From NCBI RefSeq assembly GCF_001043025.1, contig NZ_JYLD01000005.1, positions 310,001 to 374,000 of the forward strand: a stretch of 64,000 nucleotides of DNA, read 5' to 3'. Made by a program: the position numbers and the translations under genes. The stretch comes from Pseudomonas helleri (GTDB taxonomy: Bacteria; Pseudomonadota; Gammaproteobacteria; Pseudomonadales; Pseudomonadaceae). The notes under the pieces were generated by a model. That model did not search any database and was not told where the DNA came from. It saw nothing but the letters and a program-made list of their open reading frames with translations. Below, piece after piece: positions 1 through 10,956 of the stretch (position 1 is its first letter; each line of letters starts with the position of its first letter).

Positions 1-493
1 TCTGGTAATCGCGCGCCATCGAACGGGCCTTCATGCGCAGATGCGCATCGTTGGTCCGGCTGTCGCCATCTGCGCGCAGCCAGGCATTGGCAAAGGCCAA
101 CGGGTGGCTGAGCACCAGCATGTGCATGGCTTCATTCAAATTGGCAGCCTGGTACAGCTCGTTCTTCTCACCCTCAAACACCAGCCAACTGCCGATGTGC
201 TCAGGCAGCACCACCACGGTTTTATCGTTGAGCAGCCCGTCATTGCGTGCGCTGTTCAAGTACGCGGCGAGCTTCAAGCGCACCAGGTCCAGGCTTTGAA
301 AGTCGCGCGGTGACAGGTCGGGCTCGATGCCCAGCAGATTGCCACGGCCCTGATCAACGCCCTCGTTGATGGCCAGCTCCACCCGCAGATCAGACAAGTA
401 ATGACTGGCCGGGCGCTGTCCGGTCCAGTATCCGTAGCCTGCGCCAGCGGCGACCAGGGCGGTCAATAAGGTACAAGTAAATAATTTACGCAT
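1..493 (-). CDS. Carbon-nitrogen hydrolase (nitrilase superfamily), truncated by window edge
   Basis: Read on the minus strand from the ATG at 493, this open frame runs off the left edge, so only about 164 N-terminal residues are visible. It begins with a hydrophobic segment (MRKLFTCTLLTALVAAGAG), either a signal anchor or signal peptide. Near residue 80 it has VVVLPEHIGSW, which fits the stretch holding the catalytic Glu of nitrilase-fold amidases. The rest of the Glu-Lys-Cys triad would lie outside the window. The assignment comes from memory of similar Pseudomonas proteins and this single motif, so the substrate is unknown. It diverges from the fadH-like gene at 705. Confidence 0.55.
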   Translation of the reverse strand, partial: MRKLFTCTLLTALVAAGAGYGYWTGQRPASHYLSDLRVELAINEGVDQGRGNLLGIEPDLSPRDFQSLDLVRLKLAAYLNSARNDGLLNDKTVVVLPEHIGSWLVFEGEKNELYQAANLNEAMHMLVLSHPLAFANAWLRADGDSRTNDAHLRMKARSMARDYQ

Positions 494-608
494 GAGAACG
501 AAAGCGGTAACCGTGTGCAGAATTCGTCGACTAGGGTAGGTCGCTCAGCCCGGCTTGCCAAGGGGGGCTGCTCATTAAGGTTAGGAGTTTGTCATTTTGG
601 GTCATTGA

Positions 609-2741
<2,133 letters not shown>

Positions 2742-2756
2742 GAAGCACAGCATCCT

Positions 2757-2855
2757 GTGGGAGCGGGCTTGCTCGCGATGCGGGCGGCGCGGTGTGATTG
2801 TCACACCTTGTCGACCTTTCAGATCAAAAGATCGCGAGGCAAGCTCGCTCCTACA
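2757..2855. repeat. REPIN-like inverted pair between fadH and the LysR gene
   Basis: Two short palindromic arms face each other: a gtgggagcgggcttgctcgc arm at 2757-2779 and an atcgcgaggcaagctcgctc arm at 2831-2855. The arms belong to two slightly different subtypes (gcgggc versus gcgagc), so this is a mixed pair. The right arm contains the stop codon (2851-2853) of the convergent LysR gene. Confidence 0.85.
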
Positions 2856-3762
2856 AGGGCTGGGGGCGTGCGTTCAGGGTCATGTGTTCGGCCAGAAAAT
2901 CGACGAAAACGCGCAACTTCGGCAGCAAATGGCGGCTGCTGGGCCACAGCACCGAAAATCGCCCGTGTGCGCTGATGTGATCGGCCAGCACGGCGACCAA
3001 TTGCTGGCTCTGCAATGCCTGGCGTACGGCAAAGTCGGGCACGTAAGCCAGGCCAAAACCGCCCGTAGCGGCGCTGATCAATGCCTCCAGGTTGTTGAAC
3101 ACCAGCGGGGTTGAACGCTTCCACTGGCTGTCGTCGTCCTCGTCGCCGGTGAAGGTCCATTCCTGTAACTGGCCGTTGCTGGGGAACCGGTAGCGCAGGC
3201 ACACGTGCTGCTTCAAGTCGTGGGGCGTCTGCGGTACGCCCTGGCGGGCAAAATAGTCCGGTGCGCCGACCAGCACAAAGTGGAAGGTGCCCAGCGGCTT
3301 GCTCTTGAGCCGCGAGTCGGCAAAGTCGCCGCTGCGGATCACCGCGTCCATGCCTTCGCCTATCACATCGACCATGCGGTCGCTGAAGTCCATGTCCAGT
3401 TCGATTTCGGGGTAGCGCCGGGTGAATTCGCCGAGTATTGGCAGCAACATGCGGTAGCCAATCGCGGGCAGGCTCACGCGCAAGCGACCGCGTGGCGCAT
3501 CCCGCGATGAGTGCAGTTCGGCCTCGGCTTCTTCCAGTTCATCGAGGATCTTGCTGCAACGCTCAAAGAACAGCGTGCCGCCTTCGGTCAGGCTCAAGCG
3601 TCGGGTGCTGCGATTGAACAGGCGCACGCCGAGCCCGTCTTCCAGGCGCGCAACGCTCTTGCCAACGGCTGAAGCCGAAATCCCCAGCCGCTCAGCGGCG
3701 GCCACGTAACTGCCCAGTCTGGCGGCAATCACGAACGCGTTCAGACCACTCAAGCTTTCCAT
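2851..3762 (-). CDS. LysR-family transcriptional regulator
   Basis: A 303-residue LysR-type regulator. The N-terminal winged helix-turn-helix is at residues 1-60, with the typical AAERLGISASAVGKSVARLE helix region, and the effector-binding domain covers about 90-295. It is divergent from the MFS transporter gene at 3888, with a 125-base gap. The usual inference is that it controls that transporter and itself, but no clear T-N11-A operator stood out. Its stop codon lies inside a REP-type palindrome, so the last residue or so is supplied by repeat DNA. The effector is unknown. Confidence 0.9.
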   Translation of the reverse strand: MESLSGLNAFVIAARLGSYVAAAERLGISASAVGKSVARLEDGLGVRLFNRSTRRLSLTEGGTLFFERCSKILDELEEAEAELHSSRDAPRGRLRVSLPAIGYRMLLPILGEFTRRYPEIELDMDFSDRMVDVIGEGMDAVIRSGDFADSRLKSKPLGTFHFVLVGAPDYFARQGVPQTPHDLKQHVCLRYRFPSNGQLQEWTFTGDEDDDSQWKRSTPLVFNNLEALISAATGGFGLAYVPDFAVRQALQSQQLVAVLADHISAHGRFSVLWPSSRHLLPKLRVFVDFLAEHMTLNARPQPL

Positions 3763-3887
3763 GTGCTGCCTTTATTAAGGAGTTTTGGTTGGGTTAGAGC
3801 GGATTTATAGCCTGTTTTTCTCCGATTGGATCGCTTTTATCCTCGTTGAACCTTCTTTTGCTGGGCCGTCTGGCCGGAGCGTTACCC

Positions 3888-5432
3888 ATGAGTCTTGATC
3901 GCACATCCAGCGTGTCCGCTGGCTGGACCTTGCTTGCCGTCTGCACGGCGGCGCTGATCCTGCCGCTGAGTTTTTCCGGTGGAGCGCTGGCCACACCGGC
4001 CATTGGCCTTGATCTGGGCGCCGGGCCGCTGGCGCTGACCTGGATCACCAACGCCTTTATGTTGAGTTTTGGCAGTTTGTTGATGGCCGCCGGCACCCTG
4101 GCGGACCGCTATGGGCGTAAACGCATGTTTGTCTCGGGCGTTGGCGTGTTTGTATTGGCGTCGCTGGCTTTGGGCTTGGCGCCGAACATTGTCTGGCTGG
4201 ACGGGCTGCGCGCGTTACAAGGTGTAGGCGCCGCCGCGGCCTTGGCGGGCGGGAGCGCGGCCTTGGCCAATACGTTCGAAGGGCGCAGTCAGACCAAGGC
4301 ATTCAGCCTGTTGGGCACCAGCTTTGGCGTCGGCCTGGCGCTGGGGCCGATTCTGGCGGGGGTGCTGATCGAACATATCGGCTGGCGCGCGGTGTTTGTT
4401 TCGGGCGCGTTAATCGGCGGGCTGGCGTTGCTGATGGCGATCCCGATGATGCACGAGTCCAAAGACCCGCACGCCAGCAAGCTGGACGCTAAAGGCACCG
4501 TGAGTTTCACCGCCGCATTGGTGCTGTTTACCTGGGGCATTTTGCTGGTGCCGAGCACGGGCTGGAACAGCGCGCCGGTGATCGGCATGTTGCTCGGGGC
4601 GCTGGTTTGTGTGCTGGCGTTTGTGCGTATAGAACGGCGGGTGACGCGGCCCATGCTTGACCTGTCACTGTTCCGTTACCCGCGTTTTGTCGGCGTGCAA
4701 TTGCTGCCTGTGGCCACCTGTTTTTGTTTTGTGGTGCTGCTGGTGTTGCTGCCCGTCCGTTTGATTGGCATCGAAGGGCGCAGTGCAACCGACACCGGGT
4801 TGCTGATGATTGCCTTGTCGGCGCCGATGCTGATCGTGCCTTATCTGGCAGGCGTGCTGACCCACTGGGCCTCGGCGCGGGTGTTGTCGGCAGCGGGTTT
4901 GTTGATCGCGGCGGCCGGGTTGTTGCTGCTGAGCCGGGTGGGGATCAATCAGCCGACGCTCGAATGGGCCGTCCCGCTGCTGGTGATCGGCATCGGCACG
5001 GGGTTGCCATGGGGCTTGATGGACGGGTTGTCGGTGAGCGTCGTGCCCAAGGAGCGTGCGGGCATGGCGACCGGCATCTTCGGCACCACCCGTGTTGCGG
5101 GCGAGGGGATCTCGCTGGCGGTTGTCAGCGCGCTGCTGGCGGTATTGATTCAACGCCATTTACCCAGCCAAAGCGCGGGGGCGGCGCAGTACCTGGCAAC
5201 GGGCGACCTGAGCCAGGCCGCGGGAGTGACCCAGGGGCTGGAGCAGGCCGTGCTGGGCGCGGCCTACCTGCAAGCGTTCCAGGTACTGCTTTACGGGCTG
5301 GCCGCCCTGACCGTGGCCGTTGCCCTGCTGATCCTGTGGTTTTTGCGCCAGGCTACTCCCGTAGCAGTTGCCGAGCTCAGCGAGGCTACGTCCGATTGCG
5401 AAGCGATCGTAAATGCTAAGTGCAAGGCCTGA
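3888..5432 (+). CDS. MFS drug/metabolite efflux transporter (DHA2-like, about 14 TM segments)
   Basis: A 514-residue major facilitator protein. Motif A (GTLADRYGRKRMF) follows the second membrane span at about residues 69-81. A motif-C-like GVGLALGPILAG sits in the antiporter helix, and the length and hydrophobic pattern suggest the 14-span DHA2 type, so proton-coupled efflux is likely. The frame is open from 3846, but the ATG at 3888 has GGAG eight bases upstream and is preferred. It is divergent from the LysR gene. The last 23 or so residues, from about position 492, are encoded by the left arm of a chromosomal palindromic repeat (5361-5521). They look unlike the rest of the protein and are probably a late addition to the cytosolic tail. 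Confidence 0.88.
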   Translation: MSLDRTSSVSAGWTLLAVCTAALILPLSFSGGALATPAIGLDLGAGPLALTWITNAFMLSFGSLLMAAGTLADRYGRKRMFVSGVGVFVLASLALGLAPNIVWLDGLRALQGVGAAAALAGGSAALANTFEGRSQTKAFSLLGTSFGVGLALGPILAGVLIEHIGWRAVFVSGALIGGLALLMAIPMMHESKDPHASKLDAKGTVSFTAALVLFTWGILLVPSTGWNSAPVIGMLLGALVCVLAFVRIERRVTRPMLDLSLFRYPRFVGVQLLPVATCFCFVVLLVLLPVRLIGIEGRSATDTGLLMIALSAPMLIVPYLAGVLTHWASARVLSAAGLLIAAAGLLLLSRVGINQPTLEWAVPLLVIGIGTGLPWGLMDGLSVSVVPKERAGMATGIFGTTRVAGEGISLAVVSALLAVLIQRHLPSQSAGAAQYLATGDLSQAAGVTQGLEQAVLGAAYLQAFQVLLYGLAALTVAVALLILWFLRQATPVAVAELSEATSDCEAIVNAKCKA

Positions 5433-5521
5433 CTGAGGCGCCGCATTAATTCATTTACGACTGCTATTTCGGTGTGGCCCCACGAAGCGGACGTAGCCTC
5501 GCAAAGCTCGTCAACTGCTAC
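5361..5521. repeat. Long palindromic repeat, gtagc...gctac family, overlapping the MFS 3' end
   Basis: The left arm begins gtagcagttgccgagc and continues through gaggctacgtccgattgcg. The right arm reads acgtagcctcgc, aagctcgtcaactgctac. A second copy with the same layout is at 33737-33895, and single arms are near 35212 and 38936. The MFS stop codon is inside this copy. Confidence 0.75.
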
Positions 5522-5550
5522 GACGATCAACCGATCAACCGATCAACCGT

Positions 5551-6339
5551 TCAATGCACGATCTGCGCAAGGAATGCTTTGGCCCTTGGGCTTTTCGGGG
5601 CGTTGAAGAAGTCTTCGGGCGGGGAGTCTTCGATGATCATGCCGCCATCGAGAAACAACACCCGCTCGGCCACTTGCCGGGCAAAGCCCATTTCGTGGGT
5701 CACGCACAGCATGGTCATGCCGCTGCCTGCCAGTTTGACCATCACGTCCAGCACTTCGCTGACCATTTCCGGGTCCAGGGCCGAGGTCGGTTCATCAAAC
5801 AGCATGATCTTCGGTTCCATGCACAGCGCCCGGGCAATCGCCACGCGCTGTTGCTGGCCACCAGAGAGCTGGCTCGGGTATTTGTCGGCCTGGCTGGCAA
5901 TGCCGACTTTCTCCAGAAAGTGCTGGGCCAGTTCCACGGCTTTTTTACGCGGCAATCCGCGCACCGACATCGGCGCCAGAATGCAGTTGTCGAGCACGCT
6001 CATGTGCGGGAACAGGTTGAAGTGCTGGAACACCATGCCGATTTCGCTGCGCACTTTGGCCGCTTCACGGCTGGGCTGTGACAGGTCGGTACTGTTGACC
6101 AGGATCTGGCCTTTTTCAGCGATTTCGAGGCGGTTGATGCAGCGGATCAAGGTCGATTTGCCTGAACCGGACGGGCCGCACAGGACGATACGCTCGCCTT
6201 CGTGCACTTTCAGGTCGATGCCTTTGAGTACATGGAACGCGCTGTAGTACTTGTTCAGGCCCGAGATATCCACCACCACCTTGCGGGTGTCAGTCGATGG
6301 CGACACGGGGTTATGAACGTAAGCAGAATGAGCTTGCAT
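5551..6339 (-). CDS. Polar amino acid ABC transporter, ATP-binding subunit
   Basis: A 262-residue ABC ATPase of the GlnQ/HisP type. It has Walker [10 protein letters not shown] at 55-63, the signature LSGGQQQR, Walker [13 protein letters not shown] and a switch histidine in CVTHEMGF. About 20 extra residues precede the conserved domain, so a later start is possible but not evident. It is the last gene of the minus-strand unit, 16 bases after the FAD oxidoreductase. It should energise uptake with the two permeases at 7646-9072 and the binding protein at 9176-9925. Placing the oxidoreductase between permease and ATPase genes ties the enzyme to the imported substrate. Confidence 0.93.
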   Translation of the reverse strand: MQAHSAYVHNPVSPSTDTRKVVVDISGLNKYYSAFHVLKGIDLKVHEGERIVLCGPSGSGKSTLIRCINRLEIAEKGQILVNSTDLSQPSREAAKVRSEIGMVFQHFNLFPHMSVLDNCILAPMSVRGLPRKKAVELAQHFLEKVGIASQADKYPSQLSGGQQQRVAIARALCMEPKIMLFDEPTSALDPEMVSEVLDVMVKLAGSGMTMLCVTHEMGFARQVAERVLFLDGGMIIEDSPPEDFFNAPKSPRAKAFLAQIVH

Positions 6340-6355
6340 AGTGTGTCTCCAACGA

Positions 6356-7597
6356 TCAGTTAAAGCGCTCGGCGCTGTAGGGAGTCGGGTCGGTAAAAGG
6401 TGTTTCGCCGGTCATCATTTCTGCCAGCAGGCGCCCGCTGACCGGGCCCAGGGTGAGGCCGTGATGGGCATGCCCAAAGTTGAACCACAAGCCTTTGTGG
6501 CGACTGGCCGGGCCGATCACCGGGCACATGTCGGGCAGGCACGGGCGGCGCCCCAGCCACGGCTCGGCATCGACACGCGGGCCGAGTGGGTACAGGCGTT
6601 GGGCGCGTTCTTCACAGCGGCGCAGCTGGATTTCATTGATCGGGTCATCGCTGTCGGCAAATTCGATACCGGTGGTCAGGCGAATACCGCCTACCATGGG
6701 CGCCAACACGTAACCGCCGATTGAATCGAGGATCGGGTGCTGCATGGTGTGGCCGTCTTTGGCGGCGTAGTGCATGTGGTAACCACGCTTGATCGCCAAG
6801 GGGATGCGATAGCCCAGCGGCTCGAAAATCCCCCTGGCCTGCGGGCCCAATGCAACCACCACTTCATTGGCCACAATCAAGCCTTTTTGGCTCTCAACCT
6901 GCCATTGCCCGGCTGTCGCTCGCAAGCTGTTGGCGTCGCCGATCACAAAGCGGCCGCCGCGCTGCACAAATAGCTCGGCGTAACCGCGAGTCAAGCCGCC
7001 GGGGTCGCTGACGGTCTTGGGGTCGAGCCAGTGAATGCCGCCCAGCACGTCGCTGTGCAGGCCCGGTTCAAGGGCGTGCACCTGTTGCTTGTCGAGCACG
7101 CGATAGTTGAGCTTGAACCGGCCCAAGGCCGCCGCGTCACGCTGGGCTTTGTCGAAGTCTGCCGGGGTGCGGTACACCTCGACCCAGCCGCTGTCCTGAA
7201 TCAGCTCGGTCATGCCCGCAGGTTCTGCCAGCAGGTCGTGTTCACTCACGCACTTTTCAATCAGCGGCAGCATCGCTTCAGTGGCTTTGGCCAGGCCTTT
7301 GCTGCCGGACTGCTGCCAGTACTGCATCAGCCACGGCCCGGCTTTGGGCAGGTGCTTGAGGCTGTAACGCACATCGGGCTGCTGATTGAGGCCGTAACGC
7401 AGCAAGCGGGAGAGCTCACGCGGGAACGAATACGGGATCACGCTGGCGCGCTCGATCAGCCCGGCATTGCCGTGGCTGGTGCCGCTGCCCGGTTGGTCGC
7501 GGTCGAGCAAGACAACGTTGCGTCCGCGGGCCTGGAGTTGCAACGCGGTACTGACGCCGACAATGCCGGCCCCCAGAACGAGAGTGTCGCAATGCAT
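6356..7597 (-). CDS. FAD-dependent D-amino acid dehydrogenase-like oxidoreductase (DadA family)
   Basis: A 413-residue DAO-family flavoprotein. The N-terminal dinucleotide motif is [13 protein letters not shown] at about residues 8-20, and the C-terminal FAD region has [16 protein letters not shown]. The family oxidatively deaminates amino acids at the membrane. A TTG at 7603 extends the frame by two codons, but the ATG at 7597 has an AAGGAT Shine-Dalgarno seven bases upstream. It lies within an amino acid ABC transporter unit and opposite dpkA, whose product reduces the cyclic imines formed when diamino acids are oxidised. A D-lysine, D-ornithine or D-proline type substrate is therefore inferred, not shown. 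Confidence 0.85.
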   Translation of the reverse strand: MHCDTLVLGAGIVGVSTALQLQARGRNVVLLDRDQPGSGTSHGNAGLIERASVIPYSFPRELSRLLRYGLNQQPDVRYSLKHLPKAGPWLMQYWQQSGSKGLAKATEAMLPLIEKCVSEHDLLAEPAGMTELIQDSGWVEVYRTPADFDKAQRDAAALGRFKLNYRVLDKQQVHALEPGLHSDVLGGIHWLDPKTVSDPGGLTRGYAELFVQRGGRFVIGDANSLRATAGQWQVESQKGLIVANEVVVALGPQARGIFEPLGYRIPLAIKRGYHMHYAAKDGHTMQHPILDSIGGYVLAPMVGGIRLTTGIEFADSDDPINEIQLRRCEERAQRLYPLGPRVDAEPWLGRRPCLPDMCPVIGPASRHKGLWFNFGHAHHGLTLGPVSGRLLAEMMTGETPFTDPTPYSAERFN

Positions 7598-7645
7598 AAA
7601 CAAATCCTTAAAACAGGGGCCGATTGTGCAGCCCGAACAATGGGC

Positions 7646-8356
7646 TTACTGCAGATGGCGGCTGAGGCGGCCTTCGATAAATTTGAGGGTGCGGCGCACG
7701 ATCTCGACGATCAGCAGGTACAGCACCGCGGCCCACAGGTACACCTGGAAATCGAACGTGCGGGCAAAGACCATTTTGGTCACGCCCATCAGGTCATAAA
7801 TGGTCACCAGCGAGGCGATGGCGCTGGCCTTGATCATCAGGATCAGTTCGTTGCCCAGCGGGCCGATGGCCACCAGCAGCGACTGCGGCAAGATGACCTT
7901 GCGAAACGTCGTCCAGCGCGACAGGTTCAGTGCCTTGCACGCTTCGCGCTGGCCCTGGGCGACTGACATGATGCTGCCGCGCAGAATCTCGGCCTGATAC
8001 GCCGCCGTGTTCAAGGTAAAGGCCAACAGGGTGCACAGCCAGGCATCGCGGAAGAACCACCACAAGCCGATGTCTTGCCAAAAGCTCTTGAACGAGCCCA
8101 GGCCGTAATACAGCAAGAACAACTGCGCCAGCAGCGGCGAACCACGGAAGAAGTACACATAGGCGCCGGTAAAATTGCGCAGCAGGCGATTGCTGGACAA
8201 ACGTCCCAGCGCAATCAGCAAGCCCAGCAACGCACCGAGGGTGAATGAAATCGCCACCAGCTTGGCGGTCACCAGCAGCCCGTCAATAAAGCGCGGGGCG
8301 AAGCGTTCGAGCAATTCGGGGTCGAGAATCATGTTTTGCAGATCCGCCAGGCTCAT
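7646..8356 (-). CDS. Polar amino acid ABC transporter permease
   Basis: A 236-residue inner-membrane permease of the HisM/GlnP type, with about five hydrophobic spans and the EAA-loop region near AQGQREACKALNLSRWTTFRKV. The reading frame is open further upstream, but the ATG at 8354-8356 overlaps the stop of the previous permease as ATGA and gives the normal family length. Two adjacent permease genes coupled in this way form the usual heterodimeric channel. It is followed 48 bases later by the FAD oxidoreductase. Confidence 0.92.
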   Translation of the reverse strand: MSLADLQNMILDPELLERFAPRFIDGLLVTAKLVAISFTLGALLGLLIALGRLSSNRLLRNFTGAYVYFFRGSPLLAQLFLLYYGLGSFKSFWQDIGLWWFFRDAWLCTLLAFTLNTAAYQAEILRGSIMSVAQGQREACKALNLSRWTTFRKVILPQSLLVAIGPLGNELILMIKASAIASLVTIYDLMGVTKMVFARTFDFQVYLWAAVLYLLIVEIVRRTLKFIEGRLSRHLQ

Positions 8357-9072
8357 GACTGCACGCTCCGTATGTGGCGGTTGAAGTAGCGTTCCATAAA
8401 GGCGAACAGACGCCCGGAAATCGTCGAGAAAAACAGGTAGATAAAGCACGCAACGGTGTAGAACAGCATCGGGTCTTTGGTCACGCTGACCGCCAGGTTG
8501 GTTTGGCGCATCAGGTCGACCAGGGCGATGGTTGAGACCAGCGAGGTATCCTTGAGCAGCGACAGCCAGTTGTTCGACAGGCCGGGCAGGGCGATGCGCG
8601 CCAGTTGCGGCAGCACTACTTTGCGAAAGGTGGTGAACTTCGACAGGCCCAGCGCCGAGGCGGCTTCGTATTGCCCTTTAGGGATGGTCTTGAACGCGCC
8701 CAGCCAGATCTCGCTGGAGAACGCGGCAAACACCAGGCTGAAGGCAATCATGGCGGCAACAAAGGTATTGATCGTGAACTGCACGTCATACCCCATGGCC
8801 TCAAGGATCTTTTGCGCGGCGATCTGGCAGCCGTAGTAAATGATCAGCAGCGTCAGCAGTTCCGGCAAACCCCGGAACACCGTGGAAAAGGTCGTGGCCC
8901 AGGCACGTACCCAGCGGTTTTTCGAGCGTGCGGCGACGGCCACCAGCAGCCCCAGCGGCAAACCGATGGGCAGGCAGCTCAAGGCCAGGGCAATGGTCAC
9001 CAGCGAACCGGCCAGCAGCGCTGAACCCCAGCCGCCACTGGCAAATGAGAGAAGTGAAAGTTGTTCGAGCAT
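8353..9072 (-). CDS. Polar amino acid ABC transporter permease
   Basis: A 239-residue permease, partner of the next gene, with an EAA-type loop around PKGQYEAASALGLSKFTTFRKV. The open frame starts at 9111, but the ATG at 9072 is preceded by GGGGA and yields the standard N-terminus before the first membrane span. Its stop overlaps the start of the second permease by four bases. A 103-base gap separates it from the binding protein gene. That gap contains a small hairpin (9153-9168), which could help keep binding protein mRNA more abundant than permease mRNA. Confidence 0.92.
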   Translation of the reverse strand: MLEQLSLLSFASGGWGSALLAGSLVTIALALSCLPIGLPLGLLVAVAARSKNRWVRAWATTFSTVFRGLPELLTLLIIYYGCQIAAQKILEAMGYDVQFTINTFVAAMIAFSLVFAAFSSEIWLGAFKTIPKGQYEAASALGLSKFTTFRKVVLPQLARIALPGLSNNWLSLLKDTSLVSTIALVDLMRQTNLAVSVTKDPMLFYTVACFIYLFFSTISGRLFAFMERYFNRHIRSVQS

Positions 9073-9152
9073 GCTCGAGTCCCCGGTCAAAAAAAGGCGA
9101 AGGTCAGCCACTGCGCACCATGGGCGCGCAGGGCAGGGTCATCGGCAGGGAG

Positions 9153-9168
9153 GCCCTCAATCGAGGGC
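9153..9168 (-). terminator. Intercistronic hairpin after the binding-protein gene
   Basis: GCCCTC-AATC-GAGGGC forms a six-base-pair stem just downstream of the binding protein stop. It has no T tract, so it is more likely a partial terminator or mRNA-stabilising hairpin than a full stop. Such hairpins are common between periplasmic binding protein and permease genes. Confidence 0.4.
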
Positions 9169-9175
9169 GAAAGAC

Positions 9176-9925
9176 TTAGTAGATGTCGAAGTCGAAGTAC
9201 TTGCTGGAGATCTTTTTATAGGTGCCGTCGGCGACGATTTCGTCCAGCGCTTTGTTAAAGCGTTCACGCAGGGCATCATCGTTTTGGCGCACGGCAATGG
9301 CGGCGTCATCCAGGGTGCCGTCAACGTCACCAATGATTTTGCAGCAGTCCTTGCCGGTTTTATTGACCCACTCCAACAGTGGGAATTTATCGGCAATCAC
9401 CACGTCGACACGCCCGTTATTCAAATCGGCGTTGGCTTCGTCCAGGGTCGGGTACAGCTTGATGTCGGCTTTTTTGTAGTGGGACTCGGCGTACAGGCTT
9501 TGCGTGGCGGCGTTTTGTGCGCCCACAGTCTTGCCGGCGAAGTCCGACTGGGCATCGGTGATGTCCGACTCTTTGCCCACGGCGATGGACAGCGGGGTGC
9601 GGTAGTAGTGGTTGGTGAACGCAATTTTCTTTTTGCGCTCTTCGTTGACGATCATTGAGGCGACAATGGCGTCGTACTTTTTGGCCATCAAACCGGCAAT
9701 GATGCCGTCCCAGTCCTGGGCCACGATGGTGCACTGGGCGTCCATGCGTTTGCACAGCTCTTCGGTGATATCGACGTCGAAGCCGTGCAGTTTGTTGTCC
9801 GAATCAACGTAGTTGAACGGTGGGTAAGCACCTTCTGTGGCGATGGTCAGTTTGTCTGCCTGGGCGTTGGCCGCGACCGCGAACACCATTGCACAAGCAC
9901 TGGCAAAGCGAAGGACGTTGTTCAT
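9176..9925 (-). CDS. Periplasmic amino acid-binding protein of ABC transporter
   Basis: A 249-residue family 3 solute-binding protein. A signal peptide (MNNVLRFASACAMVFAVAANAQA) is cut at about residue 23. It then has the typical LTIATEGAYPPFNYVD start and the GFDVDITEELCKRM and DWDGIIAGLMAKKYDAI motifs of the Lys/Arg/Orn- and His-binding group. An acidic residue near the N-terminus of the mature protein would fit a cationic ligand, but the ligand cannot be assigned from sequence alone. It starts 13 bases after the RpiR-type regulator stop, so regulator and transporter are probably co-transcribed. Confidence 0.92.
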   Translation of the reverse strand: MNNVLRFASACAMVFAVAANAQADKLTIATEGAYPPFNYVDSDNKLHGFDVDITEELCKRMDAQCTIVAQDWDGIIAGLMAKKYDAIVASMIVNEERKKKIAFTNHYYRTPLSIAVGKESDITDAQSDFAGKTVGAQNAATQSLYAESHYKKADIKLYPTLDEANADLNNGRVDVVIADKFPLLEWVNKTGKDCCKIIGDVDGTLDDAAIAVRQNDDALRERFNKALDEIVADGTYKKISSKYFDFDIY

Positions 9926-9938
9926 CTAGCACCTCGTT

Positions 9939-10814
9939 TTATTGTTTTGATCCGGGTGAGGATGTGTAACCCACGAACTCATTGTGTAAGGCCGCGGTTG
10001 CCTCAAGACGCTTCTCAACGTCAGGCCCCAGTTGTTTGCACACTTCATTGATGAGCAGGTGCACCAGCGACAGCATGGCTGCGGTGGATTCCCAGAACAG
10101 GTTGAATTCGGTCGGTACGCGAAACACTTCATCGGCGCAGGCATCGGCCCAGTCGCAAAAGGTATCGGTCACCAGCGTGACCGGGATGCCCGCTTCACGT
10201 GCCTTGCGGCACAGTTGCTGGGCGTGGCGCGAATACCGGCGGGCTTCAAACACCACCAGCGCGCAATCGTCGGCCGGGCACAGCAACACATCGGCGTAAT
10301 GCCCGGCAGCGCCATCGACCAATTGCACGCCATCACGCAGGTATTGCAGCAAATGCACCATGGAGGCGGCGATCCCGCGCTCGGTCTGGAACCCTGCGAC
10401 AAACACTTTGCGCCGGGTCGCCAGGCGCTGGCTGACGGTTTGCCAGGCGGGGGTCAGGCTGTATTCGTAAACCTTGACCAGCGCTGCGACTTCCAGCTCA
10501 AAGCTGCGCGGCAATGCCTGCGGGCTTTGGCTTGATTGCTGGCGGAATTCTTGCAGGCGATCTCCGACCAGCCACGGGCCATCGCCGAGGTCGTCCTTGA
10601 GATCGTTTTTCAGTTCTTTGAAATGGCTGTAACCCAGCGCACGGCAGAAACGCCCAACGCTGGACTCGCTGACACCCAGCTTGGCGGCAATGTCGGCGGC
10701 GGTCTGAAACGGTAGCTCGTAGAGGTTCGCCAGCATATAACTGGCAATCGCCCGGCCCGAAGGCGCGGCGGTAGACAGACTGCTTTCAAGGCGTTGTTTG
10801 ATCGACTGACTCAC
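9939..10814 (-). CDS. MurR/RpiR-family transcriptional regulator
   Basis: A 291-residue regulator. The N-terminal RpiR-type HTH (residues 1-80) includes TAADIAAKLGVSESSVGRFCRALGY, and a C-terminal SIS domain at about 130-260 would bind a small effector. RpiR proteins often sense sugar phosphates, but here the neighbours are an amino acid transporter, an oxidase and DpkA, so an amino acid-derived imine or keto acid is a plausible effector (inference). It is divergent from dpkA across a 142-base region that holds a perfect inverted repeat at 10882-10897, the best candidate operator. Confidence 0.88.
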   Translation of the reverse strand: MSQSIKQRLESSLSTAAPSGRAIASYMLANLYELPFQTAADIAAKLGVSESSVGRFCRALGYSHFKELKNDLKDDLGDGPWLVGDRLQEFRQQSSQSPQALPRSFELEVAALVKVYEYSLTPAWQTVSQRLATRRKVFVAGFQTERGIAASMVHLLQYLRDGVQLVDGAAGHYADVLLCPADDCALVVFEARRYSRHAQQLCRKAREAGIPVTLVTDTFCDWADACADEVFRVPTEFNLFWESTAAMLSLVHLLINEVCKQLGPDVEKRLEATAALHNEFVGYTSSPGSKQ

Positions 10815-10862
10815 GGCTGCTTCCTGTTCTTGTTTCAGCGCGGTGGAGAAAGTGAATGTTTT

Positions 10863-10909
10863 CTGTCATTAAGTCAAGAATTGACAGAGAACTGTCATCG
10901 CAGGATAGT
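10863..10909. promoter_or_regulatory. Promoter of dpkA with overlapping inverted-repeat operator
   Basis: TGACAG-AGAA-CTGTCA at 10882-10897 is a perfect inverted repeat. A further CTGTCA half-site is at 10863-10868. The repeat overlaps a perfect -35 box TTGACA (10881-10886), followed after 17 bases by GATAGT (10904-10909) as a -10 for dpkA. Repressor binding here would block dpkA, and probably the divergent unit too. Confidence 0.6.
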
Positions 10910-10956
10910 GCTTTACCGTCATAACTCGACAATAACAACGAGATCGGAGCCCCCTA

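Noticed and set aside
10863..10897. CTGTCAT sequences before dpkA as a Pho box
   Set aside because: The two CTGTCA units are not spaced by four bases as direct repeats; the symmetric TGACAG-N4-CTGTCA fits a local repressor better.
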